Shown here in pieces: positions 8,281 to 18,100 of a stretch of DNA of 64,000 nt. A program made the position numbers and the translations under genes. Positions within the stretch are counted from its first letter, which is position 1; each line of letters starts with the position of its first letter. Origin of the DNA: Arthrobacter crystallopoietes. GTDB taxonomy: Bacteria > Actinomycetota > Actinomycetes > Actinomycetales > Micrococcaceae. The DNA is taken from NCBI RefSeq assembly GCF_002849715.1, contig NZ_CP018863.1, forward strand, positions 2,108,001-2,172,000. The letters are read 5' to 3'. The notes beneath the pieces are model-generated. The model had not been told where the DNA came from. It was given only the letters and a program-made list of their open reading frames with translations, and made no database searches.

Positions 8281-9111
8281 TCAGGCGTCGCGCGGGTTCC
8301 GTACCGGGTCGCGCGGACTGTAGTAGCGCCGCAGCCAGCGGGAAAGGCCGTCGAGGCCGGGGAACAGCACACGTTCGGTCACATTGGCCTGGTCCAGATG
8401 GTCCCGGATCCGCCATTTGAGCTGCGCGGGAACGATCACCTTCCGGTACAGCTCAGGATGGCGCTGCAGCCACTCGTCCAGCCCTGCGGCGGCGTCGGAC
8501 ATGGTGGAAAAGATCGCGGCCTGGTTCACAATGCGCTCGTCCAGCGAGGGCGGCTCGAAAAACAACGGGATGCTGTGTCCCTCGTCGTCGTGGAACCGGT
8601 CGAACTCGGAGAGGGTGTAGGCAGAGCGGGAGAGCATCTCCGTGGTGAACAACCCGCCGCCGGCCGGCTCGATTTCGCTGCGCAGTTCCGGCGGCAGCAG
8701 TTCATGGGCGGCCGCATAATCCACGCACCAGACCGCGCCGTCCTCGTCGTAGCGGGACGTGTCCCTGGTGACAAAGTGCAGCGCGACATAGGGGGAGTGG
8801 CTCCAGTCGAGCAGACGCGTCGGCAAGCCGTAGTGTTGGGCGACGCTCAGCCAGTTCCAGTCCGAGTCCCCGGGGGACGTGTCCCGGTGGGCGTACTTGC
8901 GGAAGTTGCGCATCAGGTGCGGTTCCACCTCGGCACTGGAGTCCCCGCGTAGCCGAACAAGTCCGGTAGACAGGTCACGCTCGGCCGAGGTGTGGCCGCG
9001 GTAGGCCACGGCAACGCGGATGCGCGGACGGGCAGGCAGCCACTGGTCCTGTGTCAGGGCGGCGATCAACCCGTACAGATCGTCCGGGTCAACCTCCACC
9101 ACGGATTCCAT
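8281..9111 (-). CDS. FRG-domain protein
   Basis: 276 residues. The FRG family hallmarks are visible in order: a YRGH motif near residue 37, then AQHYGLPTRLLDWSHSPYVA (about residues 90-109), and a downstream VNQAAIFS segment. The biochemical role of FRG domains is not established; they recur in mobile and defence-associated genes. No signal peptide or membrane span. It is tail-to-tail with a macrodomain gene, which processes ADP-ribose signals. Confidence 0.82.
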   Translation of the reverse strand: MESVVEVDPDDLYGLIAALTQDQWLPARPRIRVAVAYRGHTSAERDLSTGLVRLRGDSSAEVEPHLMRNFRKYAHRDTSPGDSDWNWLSVAQHYGLPTRLLDWSHSPYVALHFVTRDTSRYDEDGAVWCVDYAAAHELLPPELRSEIEPAGGGLFTTEMLSRSAYTLSEFDRFHDDEGHSIPLFFEPPSLDERIVNQAAIFSTMSDAAAGLDEWLQRHPELYRKVIVPAQLKWRIRDHLDQANVTERVLFPGLDGLSRWLRRYYSPRDPVRNPRDA

Positions 9112-9152
9112 CGCCGCCTGCCCTCCTGCCCTTGCTGTCCCGACTGCCGGTG

Positions 9153-9896
9153 CTAGGTGGCGCCGCGGCGCACGGCCTCGTCCACTGCTGAGGCAATCCC
9201 GCCGCGGTACGGTTCGCCATGGCCGGGCAACGCCGTGCCGGCGCCGGTTTCGGCCAGCAGTTCGAGCGATTTCAGCGCCTGCCTGGTATCTGCCGTGGCT
9301 GCCGCGGAGACAATGTGCGGGCCGCGCGTGCCGGTGTAGGGATCGAGCGTGACCAAAGCGTCTCCGGTGATGATGGTGTCCCGTTCCGGAAAGTGGAGTG
9401 CGCAGTGGCCTTCGGTATGGCCGGGAGTATGGATCACCGCCGGTGCGCCGGGCAGCTGCAGGCCGGCCTCGGCGCCCAGTACGCGAAGATCCTTGACACC
9501 CCGGACATTGAGCGCTCCGGCCAGCGTCATCCGGGTCAGGATGGGAATGCAGGCAGGGTACTTAACGGGGTAGGCCAGCCGGTTCTTTTCATGCTTGTAC
9601 CGGTACGGGTGCTCGGCGATATAGCTGTCGCCCGGGTGCGCGTAGACCGGCACATCGAGGTCGTGCTGGAGCCTGGCGGCGAACCCGAGGTGGTCGAAGT
9701 GCGCGTGCGTCAGGACCAGCGCGGAAATGTCGCGCGGCGATCGGCCAAGCTCGCGGAGGGCCGCGACGGTCATCTTCCACATCGCCGGCAGGCCGGAATC
9801 AACCAGCATGACCTGGTCGCCGTCCTCGACGAGGTACAGGTTCACATTGGCATGCTCGATGAGGTGGATCCTCTCGGCTACATTGCGGTGGAACAT
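9153..9896 (-). CDS. MBL-fold hydrolase (glyoxalase II-like)
   Basis: 247 residues. LTHAHFDHLG is the zinc-binding HxHxDH motif. HTPGHTEGHCALHF, a later GDALVTLDPYTG Asp and the C-terminal GHGEPY His complete the two-metal site. The reading frame stays open upstream to 10232, but that part lies inside the catalase gene. ATG at 9896 with AGAGG about 9 nt upstream is the likely start, 11 bp after the catalase stop. The tight spacing suggests an operon with the manganese catalase and a detoxification role, which is inferred. Confidence 0.88.
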   Translation of the reverse strand: MFHRNVAERIHLIEHANVNLYLVEDGDQVMLVDSGLPAMWKMTVAALRELGRSPRDISALVLTHAHFDHLGFAARLQHDLDVPVYAHPGDSYIAEHPYRYKHEKNRLAYPVKYPACIPILTRMTLAGALNVRGVKDLRVLGAEAGLQLPGAPAVIHTPGHTEGHCALHFPERDTIITGDALVTLDPYTGTRGPHIVSAAATADTRQALKSLELLAETGAGTALPGHGEPYRGGIASAVDEAVRRGAT

Positions 9897-9907
9897 CCCT
9901 AAGACCT

Positions 9908-10789
9908 CTACTCCTTGTGCAGCTTGTCCTGAACCGAGCCGGCGGTCTTTTCCACGATGTTCGGCAGTTCCGTGGTGCCGTAGAAGCGTGAATCGGGATG
10001 CGTCGGTTCCGGCAACGGGCCGGTTGTGGTCGGGCCGTCGTGGTAGGTGAACTCCCCGCGCCCGTCCGGTGCGGGTCCGCTGGCCCAGGACCCTTCGGAA
10101 GCGGCGGCTCCGTCCGAGAAGTTCTGGTACTGGTAGGCGACGTCGCGGTTCTCCTTGGAAAGCGGGAAGTTGCTGGGTACGGGAAGTGTTTCGGCGCCCT
10201 CTTCCTGGAGCTCGCGAGCGGCGGCGATCCACTGGTTCTGGTGCATGGTGTCGCGGGCCAGCAGGAAGGAGAGCAGATCCCGCACGCCGTGATCATCGGT
10301 CATGTGGTACAGCCTCGCCACCTGGAGCCGGCCCTGCATCTCCGCGTTAGCGTTAGCGGTGAAATCTGCCAACAGATTGCCGCTGGCCGTGACATAGGAA
10401 CCCATCCACGGGTTGCCGTTGCTGTCCACCGGCCGCGCGCCGGCCCCGGCCACGATTGCCTGCTGCACGTCCGTGCCGCCGACAATTGCCGCCACCGTAG
10501 GATCTGACTGCACCGCGTCGTCGGTAATTCCCAGCGGGGACTTCTCCAGCAACTGGGCGATCATTTTGGCCAGCATTTCGACGTGGCCGAATTCCTCGGC
10601 GCCGATCCCGTAGAGCAGATCCTTATACTTGCCTGGGATATGGATATTCCAAGCTTGGAAGCTGTATTGCATTGCCACGGTGATTTCACCGTATTGTCCG
10701 CCCAATACCTCCTGCAGCTTGCGGGCATAAACGGCGTCGGGCTTGTCGGGCGTTGATTTGTATTGCAGCTCTTGCTTATGGAAAAACAT
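9908..10789 (-). CDS. Manganese catalase
   Basis: 293 residues; disproportionates hydrogen peroxide with a di-manganese centre in a ferritin-like four-helix bundle. The metal-ligand helices are visible as GAEEFGHVEMLAKMI and, later, MTDDHGVRDLLSFLLARDTM. The C-terminal tail (about 70 residues) is Gly/Pro/acidic, as in other non-haem catalases. Start: ATG at 10789 with GGAGGA 8 nt upstream, rather than an in-frame ATG at 10858 that adds a basic, non-homologous leader. The MBL gene follows 11 bp downstream. Confidence 0.94.
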   Translation of the reverse strand: MFFHKQELQYKSTPDKPDAVYARKLQEVLGGQYGEITVAMQYSFQAWNIHIPGKYKDLLYGIGAEEFGHVEMLAKMIAQLLEKSPLGITDDAVQSDPTVAAIVGGTDVQQAIVAGAGARPVDSNGNPWMGSYVTASGNLLADFTANANAEMQGRLQVARLYHMTDDHGVRDLLSFLLARDTMHQNQWIAAARELQEEGAETLPVPSNFPLSKENRDVAYQYQNFSDGAAASEGSWASGPAPDGRGEFTYHDGPTTTGPLPEPTHPDSRFYGTTELPNIVEKTAGSVQDKLHKE

Positions 10790-10949
10790 GGATGGCTTCC
10801 TCCGCATAGCGAGTGCCCGGACGTGCGACAGCCAACTCGTCTTTCTGGGTCGGTTCATGACCGGGCTGGATGTTCCGACTCTACGAGGAAGGATCCGGCG
10901 GCATAAGGGGTTTGGCCGAAATGGTCAGCCTGCTTATGGTTTGCCCTGC

Positions 10950-11879
10950 TCAGCGGCCCGCGGGCTCCGGGGCGGCAGCGGCTGCCCATTCGGAGAGCTC
11001 CAGCCGGCTGCGGTATTCAACCGGTGCGCCGGAGAGGGGATCGGTGAAGCGGACGCCCCGGGCAAGCAGTTGCAGCGGCCGGCTGTAATCGTCCGGGGCC
11101 TTGTCCAGCAGGACCGGGTAGAACGGATCGTGCAGGATGCCCACTCCCAGCGAGGCCATATGCACGCGCAGCTGGTGGGTCTTGCCTGTATGCGGTTCCA
11201 GCCGGTACTTGCCGAGCACGCCGCGGGTTTCTTCCAGCTCGATCCGGGTCTCGGCGTTGAACTCGCCGTCCACTACCTCGGCCAGCAGATAGGTGCGGGA
11301 CTTGACCATCCGGTTGCGCACGACGAGCGGGAACTCAAGCCGCTGGTCCACCGCCGCAATCGCCTCGTACTCCTTTTCCACCCGGCGCTTCTCGAACAGC
11401 ACCTGGTACTTGCCGCGGGTGGCGGGGTTGGTGGAAAAGAGCAGCACCCCGGCGGTGAGGCGGTCCAGCCGGTGCATGGGAATCAGGTCCGGGATGTCGA
11501 GCTGGACGCGCAGCCGGACCAGGGCCGATTCGCTGATATAGGTCCCGCCCGGCGTCGTCGGCAGGAAATGAGGCTTGTCCACCACCAGGATGTTCTCGTC
11601 CTGGTGCAGAATGTCCAGCTCCACCGGCAGCCGGTCCTCGGTCGGCAGCGTCCGGTAGTACCAAATGAAGGTGTGCTCCTCCAGTGCAGTGTCCCGGTGC
11701 AACCGCACACCGCCCTCGCCGACAATCTCGCCGCGGTCGAAACGGTCCCTGATGCCCTCCGGATCCACATGGCCCCAGCGGTGCAGCATGTAGTCCAGCG
11801 CCGTCTGCCAGGGTCCATTGTCGGGCAGGCGCAGCCGCGTGGCGTTGACGCCGTCGCGCACGGGGAGGGGGGATTTCAT
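10950..11879 (-). CDS. RluA-family pseudouridine synthase
   Basis: 309 residues. It isomerises uridine in rRNA or tRNA. The catalytic motif HRLDRLTAG (Asp nucleophile) lies near the middle. The following GKTHQLRVHMASLGVGIL block binds RNA and is standard for RluA/RluC/RluD. The N-terminal part resembles a degenerate S4-like region (ALDYMLHRWGHVDPEGIRDR). GTG at 11882 and ATG at 11879 are adjacent; AAGGG lies just upstream. The target position cannot be assigned. Confidence 0.9.
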   Translation of the reverse strand: MKSPLPVRDGVNATRLRLPDNGPWQTALDYMLHRWGHVDPEGIRDRFDRGEIVGEGGVRLHRDTALEEHTFIWYYRTLPTEDRLPVELDILHQDENILVVDKPHFLPTTPGGTYISESALVRLRVQLDIPDLIPMHRLDRLTAGVLLFSTNPATRGKYQVLFEKRRVEKEYEAIAAVDQRLEFPLVVRNRMVKSRTYLLAEVVDGEFNAETRIELEETRGVLGKYRLEPHTGKTHQLRVHMASLGVGILHDPFYPVLLDKAPDDYSRPLQLLARGVRFTDPLSGAPVEYRSRLELSEWAAAAAPEPAGR

Positions 11880-12076
11880 CACCCTTCAAGGGTACCGGCG
11901 CCCGGCGGAGCAGCCGTCCGGCCGCCGCTGCCCGCGCCCGCCTCCAGTGCAGCTGCCATTCCTGTGGAAAGGGATGACAGCGACCCCGGCAACTGCCCTA
12001 TAGTGGGGAACCAACGTTCTTGCGGGAGCGTGCTGAAGCGTACGAGGACTGTCAACATTTGAAGTGGAGGCCCGCG

Positions 12077-12376
12077 ATGGCTACAGACTACGATGCACCG
12101 CGAAAATCGACCGAGGACGAGCCGGAAGAGTCCATCGAGGAGCTGAAAGCCCATAAGAGCGACAGCCGGTCACCGGAAATCGAGGTGGACGAGGCCGACG
12201 CGGCCGAAGGCTTCGAACTGCCCGGCGCGGACCTTTCCGGCGAGGAGCTCCAGGTCCGGATCATTCCGCCGGGCGAGGACGAATTCACCTGCTCATCCTG
12301 CTTCCTGATCCGGCACCACTCCATGCTCGCCAGGGAAAAGGATGGCCTCTTCTACTGCAAGGACTGCGAAGGGTAG
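12077..12376 (+). CDS. DUF4193 family protein
   Basis: 99 residues; a small acidic actinobacterial protein of unknown function. The N-terminal half is strongly acidic and disordered. The C-terminal half has two Cys pairs (FTCSSCFLIRHH and YCKDCEG) that probably bind zinc. Start: ATG at 12077 with GGAGG 6 nt upstream. The family is conserved across actinobacteria, often near core genes. It ends 11 bp from the convergent DUF6541 gene. Confidence 0.88.
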   Translation: MATDYDAPRKSTEDEPEESIEELKAHKSDSRSPEIEVDEADAAEGFELPGADLSGEELQVRIIPPGEDEFTCSSCFLIRHHSMLAREKDGLFYCKDCEG

Positions 12377-12387
12377 CTCAGCGCCGC

Positions 12388-14340
12388 TCAGCCGCAGCCG
12401 GTAATCCGGTAGAGCGCAGCGTCGCCTTCGCTGTCCACGAGCTCGAAACCGTTCTCCTCGCCCAGGTCGCGCAGCCCCGGCAGGAAACTGGTTTCGCCAG
12501 GATGGACCGAACTCGTGCCGAAGTCCAGGACAAATCCCACGCCGCTTTCGCGCACGGCTTCGCAGACCGCGGGGTCCGAGTCCATCTCGTCCAGCTTCTG
12601 AAGAATGAGCTTTCCGTTGACGGCGGGGGAGGTAGTGCCGGAAGGCAGCAGCGTCTGGATCCCTGTGTATGAGTAGGACAAGGATGCGCCGGTCATCGGA
12701 TTGCCAACGACGACGGCGTCCGCCGGCACATGCTCGGGCAGCCGTTTGATGAGCGCGAGTTCGTCTTCGGTCAGCAGGTACGAATCGTCCGTGAACCGGT
12801 ACTTGAACGCCGCTTCCTGGATGCTGCGCTGGGCGGCGAACAGCGGTGCGACCGCCAGCGCCACGATGGTCAGCACCGCCGTGGCGGCCGGCCGGAACCA
12901 TACCGGCTGCTTCTTGTCCTTGTGCGCCAGCCACGCCCGGAAGAAGGACCTCGCCGTCCCGGCCAGCGCCACGCCGCCCAGGGAGGCGATGAGGATTCCG
13001 GCCACCGGCAGCATGGCGCTGATCCGGAAAAAGTCGTTGTACCAGACCCCGGCCACCAGCCAGCGGATCAGCGGAGCTTCCTTCCAGTTCCCCACCACGA
13101 AAATCACAGCCGCGACCAGATAGATGCCCAGGACCCACCGGTGCTTGCGGACATTAAGTACGACGGCGGCCCCCACGATGGTGAGCACCGTCGTCAGGAT
13201 TCCGATGGGCCGGTAGAGCGGGGCATGCACCACCACCTCCCAGAGCGCCAGGAGCGCGTTGCCCAGGTTGTCCCAGTTGTCGGAGCTGCTGCGTGCAGGC
13301 CGGAGCACTGCCCACAGGACACCGAGCACCACCAGGTAAGCCACGGTAGCGAGCCCGGCTTTCGTCTTGTCGCGGGAAGTACCCGAGCGGGAGACGCCGT
13401 ACGCGGCAGCCAGTACCATCGGCGTCGCAAGCGCCAGCAGTCCCATCACGGTGGATGGGTGTGACAGCGCCATGCCCGGTATCAGCCCGACCAGCAGCAG
13501 GATGTTGCCCTCGGTGGAGATGGTGCCGGGCAGGCCGATCCGCAGCAACTGGATCACCACGCCCAGGGCGGCGGGCAGGATGGCGATGGAGAGCATGAAC
13601 GGATAGACCACGCCGAATTCCAGCAGCAGGTACGGAAAGCTGCTGAAGGCGGTGGAGAGTACCGCGGCCACCAGCAGCGGCATCATGCGTTCGCCGGTAA
13701 TGCGGCTGACCAGGAAGAGGCAGCCGGTACTCCAGATGCCGGTGATCAGGACAATGTTGGTGACGTTGATGGCCGCGGCCACGGGGAGGCCGGCGGTGGT
13801 CATGACCAGGGAAACCACGGCATGCCAGCCGGCCGGATAGAAGACTCCCTGGTCGGTGGTGCCCAGATAGCCCAGCGTCAGCGAGGACGCGTTGGAGGTA
13901 TCCGCGATGTAGCGCAGGGCATTGAGATGGAAGATGTTGTCGTGCGATTGGGCGATGTTGTCCGGCGAGCCGATGATCCAGAACATATAACCGGCCAGCG
14001 GCAAGGCGGAGACTGCCCAGGTGATCGCGATCGTCCGCCACGGCGCCGGAGCCGAGGCCGCGGTGTGTTCGCGGTGCAGCCGGTTGCGCATCAGCCGCCG
14101 CAGCCACCAGAGGGCAGCCGCAACAACCACGGTGACCAGCAGCAGCGTTGGCCAGGCCCAGGGCAATCCGGTCAGCCCGCCGAGTTCCGCGGCGACCACC
14201 ATGGCGGTGATGCTGAACGGACCGGCCACGGCGACCAGCGCCAGGCGGCGCAGTCCCAGGACGCTGCCCCAGAGCAGGCCGGGTCCGAAGACCAGCACCA
14301 CGGCCGTCACGAAGGCCGGGATGGTCTCGACCCAGCTCAT
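12388..14340 (-). CDS. Large polytopic membrane protein, DUF6541-like
   Basis: 650 residues with about 12 hydrophobic segments in the first 480 and a soluble C-terminal region (from about 500). The extracytoplasmic loop GSPDNIAQSHDNIFHLNALR and the FYPAGWH segment are like those of DUF6541 proteins and GT-C fold glycosyltransferases, where acidic loop residues bind a lipid-linked sugar donor. A cell-envelope glycosyltransferase role is plausible but inferred. The nei2 gene upstream ends 27 bp away. Confidence 0.7.
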   Translation of the reverse strand: MSWVETIPAFVTAVVLVFGPGLLWGSVLGLRRLALVAVAGPFSITAMVVAAELGGLTGLPWAWPTLLLVTVVVAAALWWLRRLMRNRLHREHTAASAPAPWRTIAITWAVSALPLAGYMFWIIGSPDNIAQSHDNIFHLNALRYIADTSNASSLTLGYLGTTDQGVFYPAGWHAVVSLVMTTAGLPVAAAINVTNIVLITGIWSTGCLFLVSRITGERMMPLLVAAVLSTAFSSFPYLLLEFGVVYPFMLSIAILPAALGVVIQLLRIGLPGTISTEGNILLLVGLIPGMALSHPSTVMGLLALATPMVLAAAYGVSRSGTSRDKTKAGLATVAYLVVLGVLWAVLRPARSSSDNWDNLGNALLALWEVVVHAPLYRPIGILTTVLTIVGAAVVLNVRKHRWVLGIYLVAAVIFVVGNWKEAPLIRWLVAGVWYNDFFRISAMLPVAGILIASLGGVALAGTARSFFRAWLAHKDKKQPVWFRPAATAVLTIVALAVAPLFAAQRSIQEAAFKYRFTDDSYLLTEDELALIKRLPEHVPADAVVVGNPMTGASLSYSYTGIQTLLPSGTTSPAVNGKLILQKLDEMDSDPAVCEAVRESGVGFVLDFGTSSVHPGETSFLPGLRDLGEENGFELVDSEGDAALYRITGCG

Positions 14341-14367
14341 AGTCCCCCTTCTAGTGTTCCTTGGTAA

Positions 14368-15174
14368 TCATATGGTCTCGGGCTGGCAGCGCGGGCAGAA
14401 ATACAGGTCGCGCTCCGTTAGCTCCGTCTCGCCCAGCTTGGTATGGACCACGGGGGTGCGGCAGCGCAGGCAGGGCTGCCCGGCGCGGCCGTAGACCCAG
14501 ACCGGACTCGCGTTCCGGCCCGCCGGCCCGCCGACGGTGTTGCGCCGGTTCCGGTCCTTGTTCGCTTCGAGCAGGGTCTTGGCCAGCTGCACGATCCGGG
14601 GCAGGTCCGGTACCTGTCCGACCTTCGCCAGCGGGTGCACTCCGGTAAGGAAACAGAGCTCGCAGCGGTAGACGTTGCCCACGCCGGCCAGGTTCCGCTG
14701 GTCCAGCAGCGCCAGGCCGATGCCGCGCTCCGGGTCCGAGCGCAGCCGCCGCAGCGCCTCCGCCGCGTCCCAGTCCGAGCCCAGCAGGTCTGGCCCCAGA
14801 TGACCCACCGCCTGGGCTTCCTCCGCCGTCGGTATTACTTCGAGGATTCCCAGCAGGAACCCGACGGCGGTGGCGGGCTTCGTCTCCAGCACCACGCGGG
14901 CCTGGAACGCCGGCTTGTTCCACCGCTGGCCCGGGGCGTAGATCCGCCAGCTGCCGTCCATCAGCAGGTGGGAATGGATGCTCAGGTCTCCGGCGGGGCC
15001 GGAGGTGCGCATCAGCAGGTGCTTGCCGCGGGAGACAACCTCCTCCACGGTGTTGCCCGCGAGGTCCAGGGTGGCCAGCTTGGGCACACGGAAGTCCGAG
15101 CGCAGCAGCACTTGCCCGGCCAGCGCCGCATGCAGGCTGCGCGCGGTGCGCCAGACGTTGTCGCCCTCAGGCAC
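14368..15174 (-). CDS. nei2: Fpg/Nei-family DNA glycosylase (Nei2 type)
   Basis: 268 residues. A base-excision repair enzyme that removes oxidised pyrimidines and nicks the abasic site. MPEGDNV gives the N-terminal Pro nucleophile and catalytic Glu. RGKHLL holds the conserved Lys. QRNLAGVGNVYRCELCF is the helix-two-turn-helix. A C-terminal CLRC...CPRC zinc finger closes the protein. The GTG start overlaps the lhr stop by 8 bp, so it is coupled to the helicase. An lhr-nei2 operon is known in mycobacteria, where it protects against DNA damage. Confidence 0.93.
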   Translation of the reverse strand: MPEGDNVWRTARSLHAALAGQVLLRSDFRVPKLATLDLAGNTVEEVVSRGKHLLMRTSGPAGDLSIHSHLLMDGSWRIYAPGQRWNKPAFQARVVLETKPATAVGFLLGILEVIPTAEEAQAVGHLGPDLLGSDWDAAEALRRLRSDPERGIGLALLDQRNLAGVGNVYRCELCFLTGVHPLAKVGQVPDLPRIVQLAKTLLEANKDRNRRNTVGGPAGRNASPVWVYGRAGQPCLRCRTPVVHTKLGETELTERDLYFCPRCQPETI

Positions 15175-18100
15175 GGAACCTCAGCCCCCGCGGCGTGGTG
15201 TAAAAGCCTGCGCCGGTCAGCGCCCGCGCCACGTCCGTGTCCAGCACCGGCGCTCCGTTGACCTTCTCCACCGCCATCTTGTCCGCGGCGCCGCGGCGGA
15301 TGATGCCCACCAAAGCCTCGGCACAGAGCGTCAGCGCGTCCGGATCCGCGGTGAAGGTCAGCAGGGTCTTGCCGCCGCGCTCCACATACAACGCCAGCTC
15401 TCCGTCCACCAGCACCACCAGCGCACCGGCCTTGCGGCCCGGCCGGTGTCCGCCGTCCTGCACCGGCCAGGGCAGCGCAGCCCCGTAGGGATTGGCCGGG
15501 TCCGTGGCGGCGAGCGCCAGCGCGGCCGGGGCCTGCTCGGCCAGCTGCGCGTCGCGGTTGAAGGAACGCAGCCGGTCCACGGTGGCGGGTACGGCGAACT
15601 GCGCGGCGCCGAGGTGTTCAATGAAGTAGCCGCGCCGGCAGCGGCCGGTTTCCTCCAGCCGCGCCAGCACCTTGTAGAGCAGGCCGAAGCCGCCCGGGAT
15701 CCCTTCGTTGGCCACCGAGCCGCGGGTCACCACGCCGTAGCGGTCCAGCATCAGTTCGGCGGTGGCATGGGCGTGTATGGTCGGATCCGCTTCCGGGGCC
15801 GGCAGCAGCGACCAGCGACCGGCCGCGAGCGGGAGGGCGGCGCGGCCCGAGTGTCCCGCGCCGGCGCCCGGCCGCAGCCCGGCGCCCGGCCCGAGGCCGG
15901 TCCCCGTGCCGAGCCCGTGCATCCGCCCGATCCGGCCGAGCCGTGCCGAACGGGCCCGCGGCGCGGACGGCCGCTGCTTATGCGTGGTGGTCCCGCCCGC
16001 GAGCAGGGCGCGCACCGGGGTGAACGTGTCATTGGTGATCCGCCCGGCCCAGACCAGTTCCCACAGGGCGGTCACCACGTCGGCGTCCGCCGTCTGCGTG
16101 CCGCCGGCCGCCAACGCATCCGCGAGTTGGCGGAAGAAGAATGCCGCGCCGCCGAACTGCCCGCCGGAGGCAAGCAGGTTCAGCAGTTCGTACTGCAGGA
16201 CGCTGGGCTCGAAATCGGGCTGCGGGTTCAGCGTCAGCGGGGCGTTCTCGGCCAGCTGCAGCGTGATCCAGCCGTCGTTTCCGGCCAGCGATCCGGCGCC
16301 GGCCCACAGCACCTCGCCGGTGGCGGTCAGCTCGTCCAGCATCGACGGCGCGTAGTTGGCCACCCGGGTGCCCAGGATCAGCGGTTCCCAGGCCGACGCC
16401 GGCACGGGCACGCCGGAGAGCTGGTCGATCACGGTGGCCACGCCGTCGAGCCCCCGCAGGCCGGAGCCCACGTTCTGCCAGACCGGCAGGAACCGCGCGT
16501 AGGTGGCCGGGTCCACCGGCTCCACTTCCTGGCGGAGCGCGGCCAGCGAGCGGCGGCGGATCTTGCGCAGCACCTCGACGTCGCACCACTCCACCACACC
16601 GGTCACCGGCGGGACGGCGCTTTCCGGCGGACGGAACTCGCCCTCCGCCACGCGTCCGTCCTTGAGCAGCCGGCGCAGCGCGGTGTCCACCACGGCGACT
16701 CCCAGACCCAGCCGGGCCGCGCATTCCGGCGCGGTAAACGGCCCGTGCGTGCGGGCGTACCGGCCCACCAGGTCCCCGAGTGGATCCGCCACCGGCTCGA
16801 TGAACGCCAGCGGCACTCCCATCGGCAGCGGCACACCGAGCGCGTCGCGCAGCCGCGCGGCGTCTTCGACGGCGGCCCAATGCCCGACGCCGGCAATGCC
16901 CACCTTGAGGGCGCGGTTGGCCTTGGCCAGTTCCGCCAGCAGTGGCTCGACGTAGGCCACGGCGGGACCGTCCACCGCAGCCTCGCTATCCGGCGTCGTG
17001 GTCTGCGCTTCTGCCGGCCCCGCGCCCTCGGGGAGCTCGACGCGCAAGGCGATTTCCGCCGTCGTCAGCGGGCCGAGCAGCCGCAGCAGGTCCGCGATGC
17101 CTTCGATGCCGCGGACCTTCCGGTCCTCGCTCAGGCGCTGGAGTTCACGCTCCGTGCGCGCGATGATGTCCGCGTCCAGCAGTTCGCGCAGTTCGGCCCG
17201 GCCCAGCAGGTCGTTGAGCAGCGACGGATCCAGCGAGAGGGCCGCCGCGCGCCGTTCGGCCAGCGGGGAGTCGCCTTCGTAGAGGAAGGACGCCACGTAG
17301 CCGTAGAGCAGCGAGCGGGCGAAGGGGGACGGCTGCGGCGTGGTGGTCTCGACCAGGCGCAGCTCCCGGCGTTCGATGGATGAGGCGATGTCTTTCAAAG
17401 CGGGCAGGTCGTAGACATCCTGCAGGCATTCTCGGACGGTTTCGAGCACGATGGGGAAGGTGGGGTACTTCCGGGCGACATCCAGCAGCTGGGCAGAACG
17501 CTGGCGCTGCTGCCACAGCGGGGTGCGTTTGGCCGGGTTCTGCCGGGGCAGCAGCAGGGCCCGGGCGGCGCACTCGCGGAACCGGGACGCGAACAGGGCG
17601 GAACCGCCCACCTCGGCCGTGACGATCTGGTCCAGCTCCTCCGGGTCGAACAGGAACAGTTCCGCGCCCGGCGGCTCGTCCTCCATCATCGGCACGCGCA
17701 GCACAATCCCGTCATCTGCGGCCATGGCGGAGCCGTCCAGTCCGTAGCGCTGGTGCAGCCGGGCGCCGACGGCGAGGGCCCAGGGCGCGTGCACGGGCAT
17801 GCCGAACGGGCTGTGCAGCACCACCCGCCAGTCGCCGAGCTCGTCGTGGAAGCGCTCCACCACCAGCGCCCGGTCGCTCGGCACCACGTCCGTGGCCTGC
17901 CGCTGCTCGGCCAGATACGCCACCAGGTTGGCGGCGGCCCACTCGTCCAGGCCGTTTCCGCGCAGCCGCTCCAGCGCCGGCTCCTCGGCCGATGCGGCCA
18001 GCTCGCGCACAAAAGCACCCAGCGCGCGGCCCAGCTCCACCGGCCGGCCGAGCGAATCGCCCTTCCAGAACGGGAGCTTGCCCGGCTGGCCGAAGGCGGG

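Noticed and set aside
9897..10232. N-terminal extension of the MBL gene into the catalase
   Set aside because: Lies in a different frame of the catalase gene and has no homology; ATG 9896 has a ribosome site.
14978..17383. 801-residue open frame on the + strand opposite lhr
   Set aside because: Antisense shadow of a GC-rich gene: low-complexity Arg/Gly/His composition, no motifs and no ribosome site.
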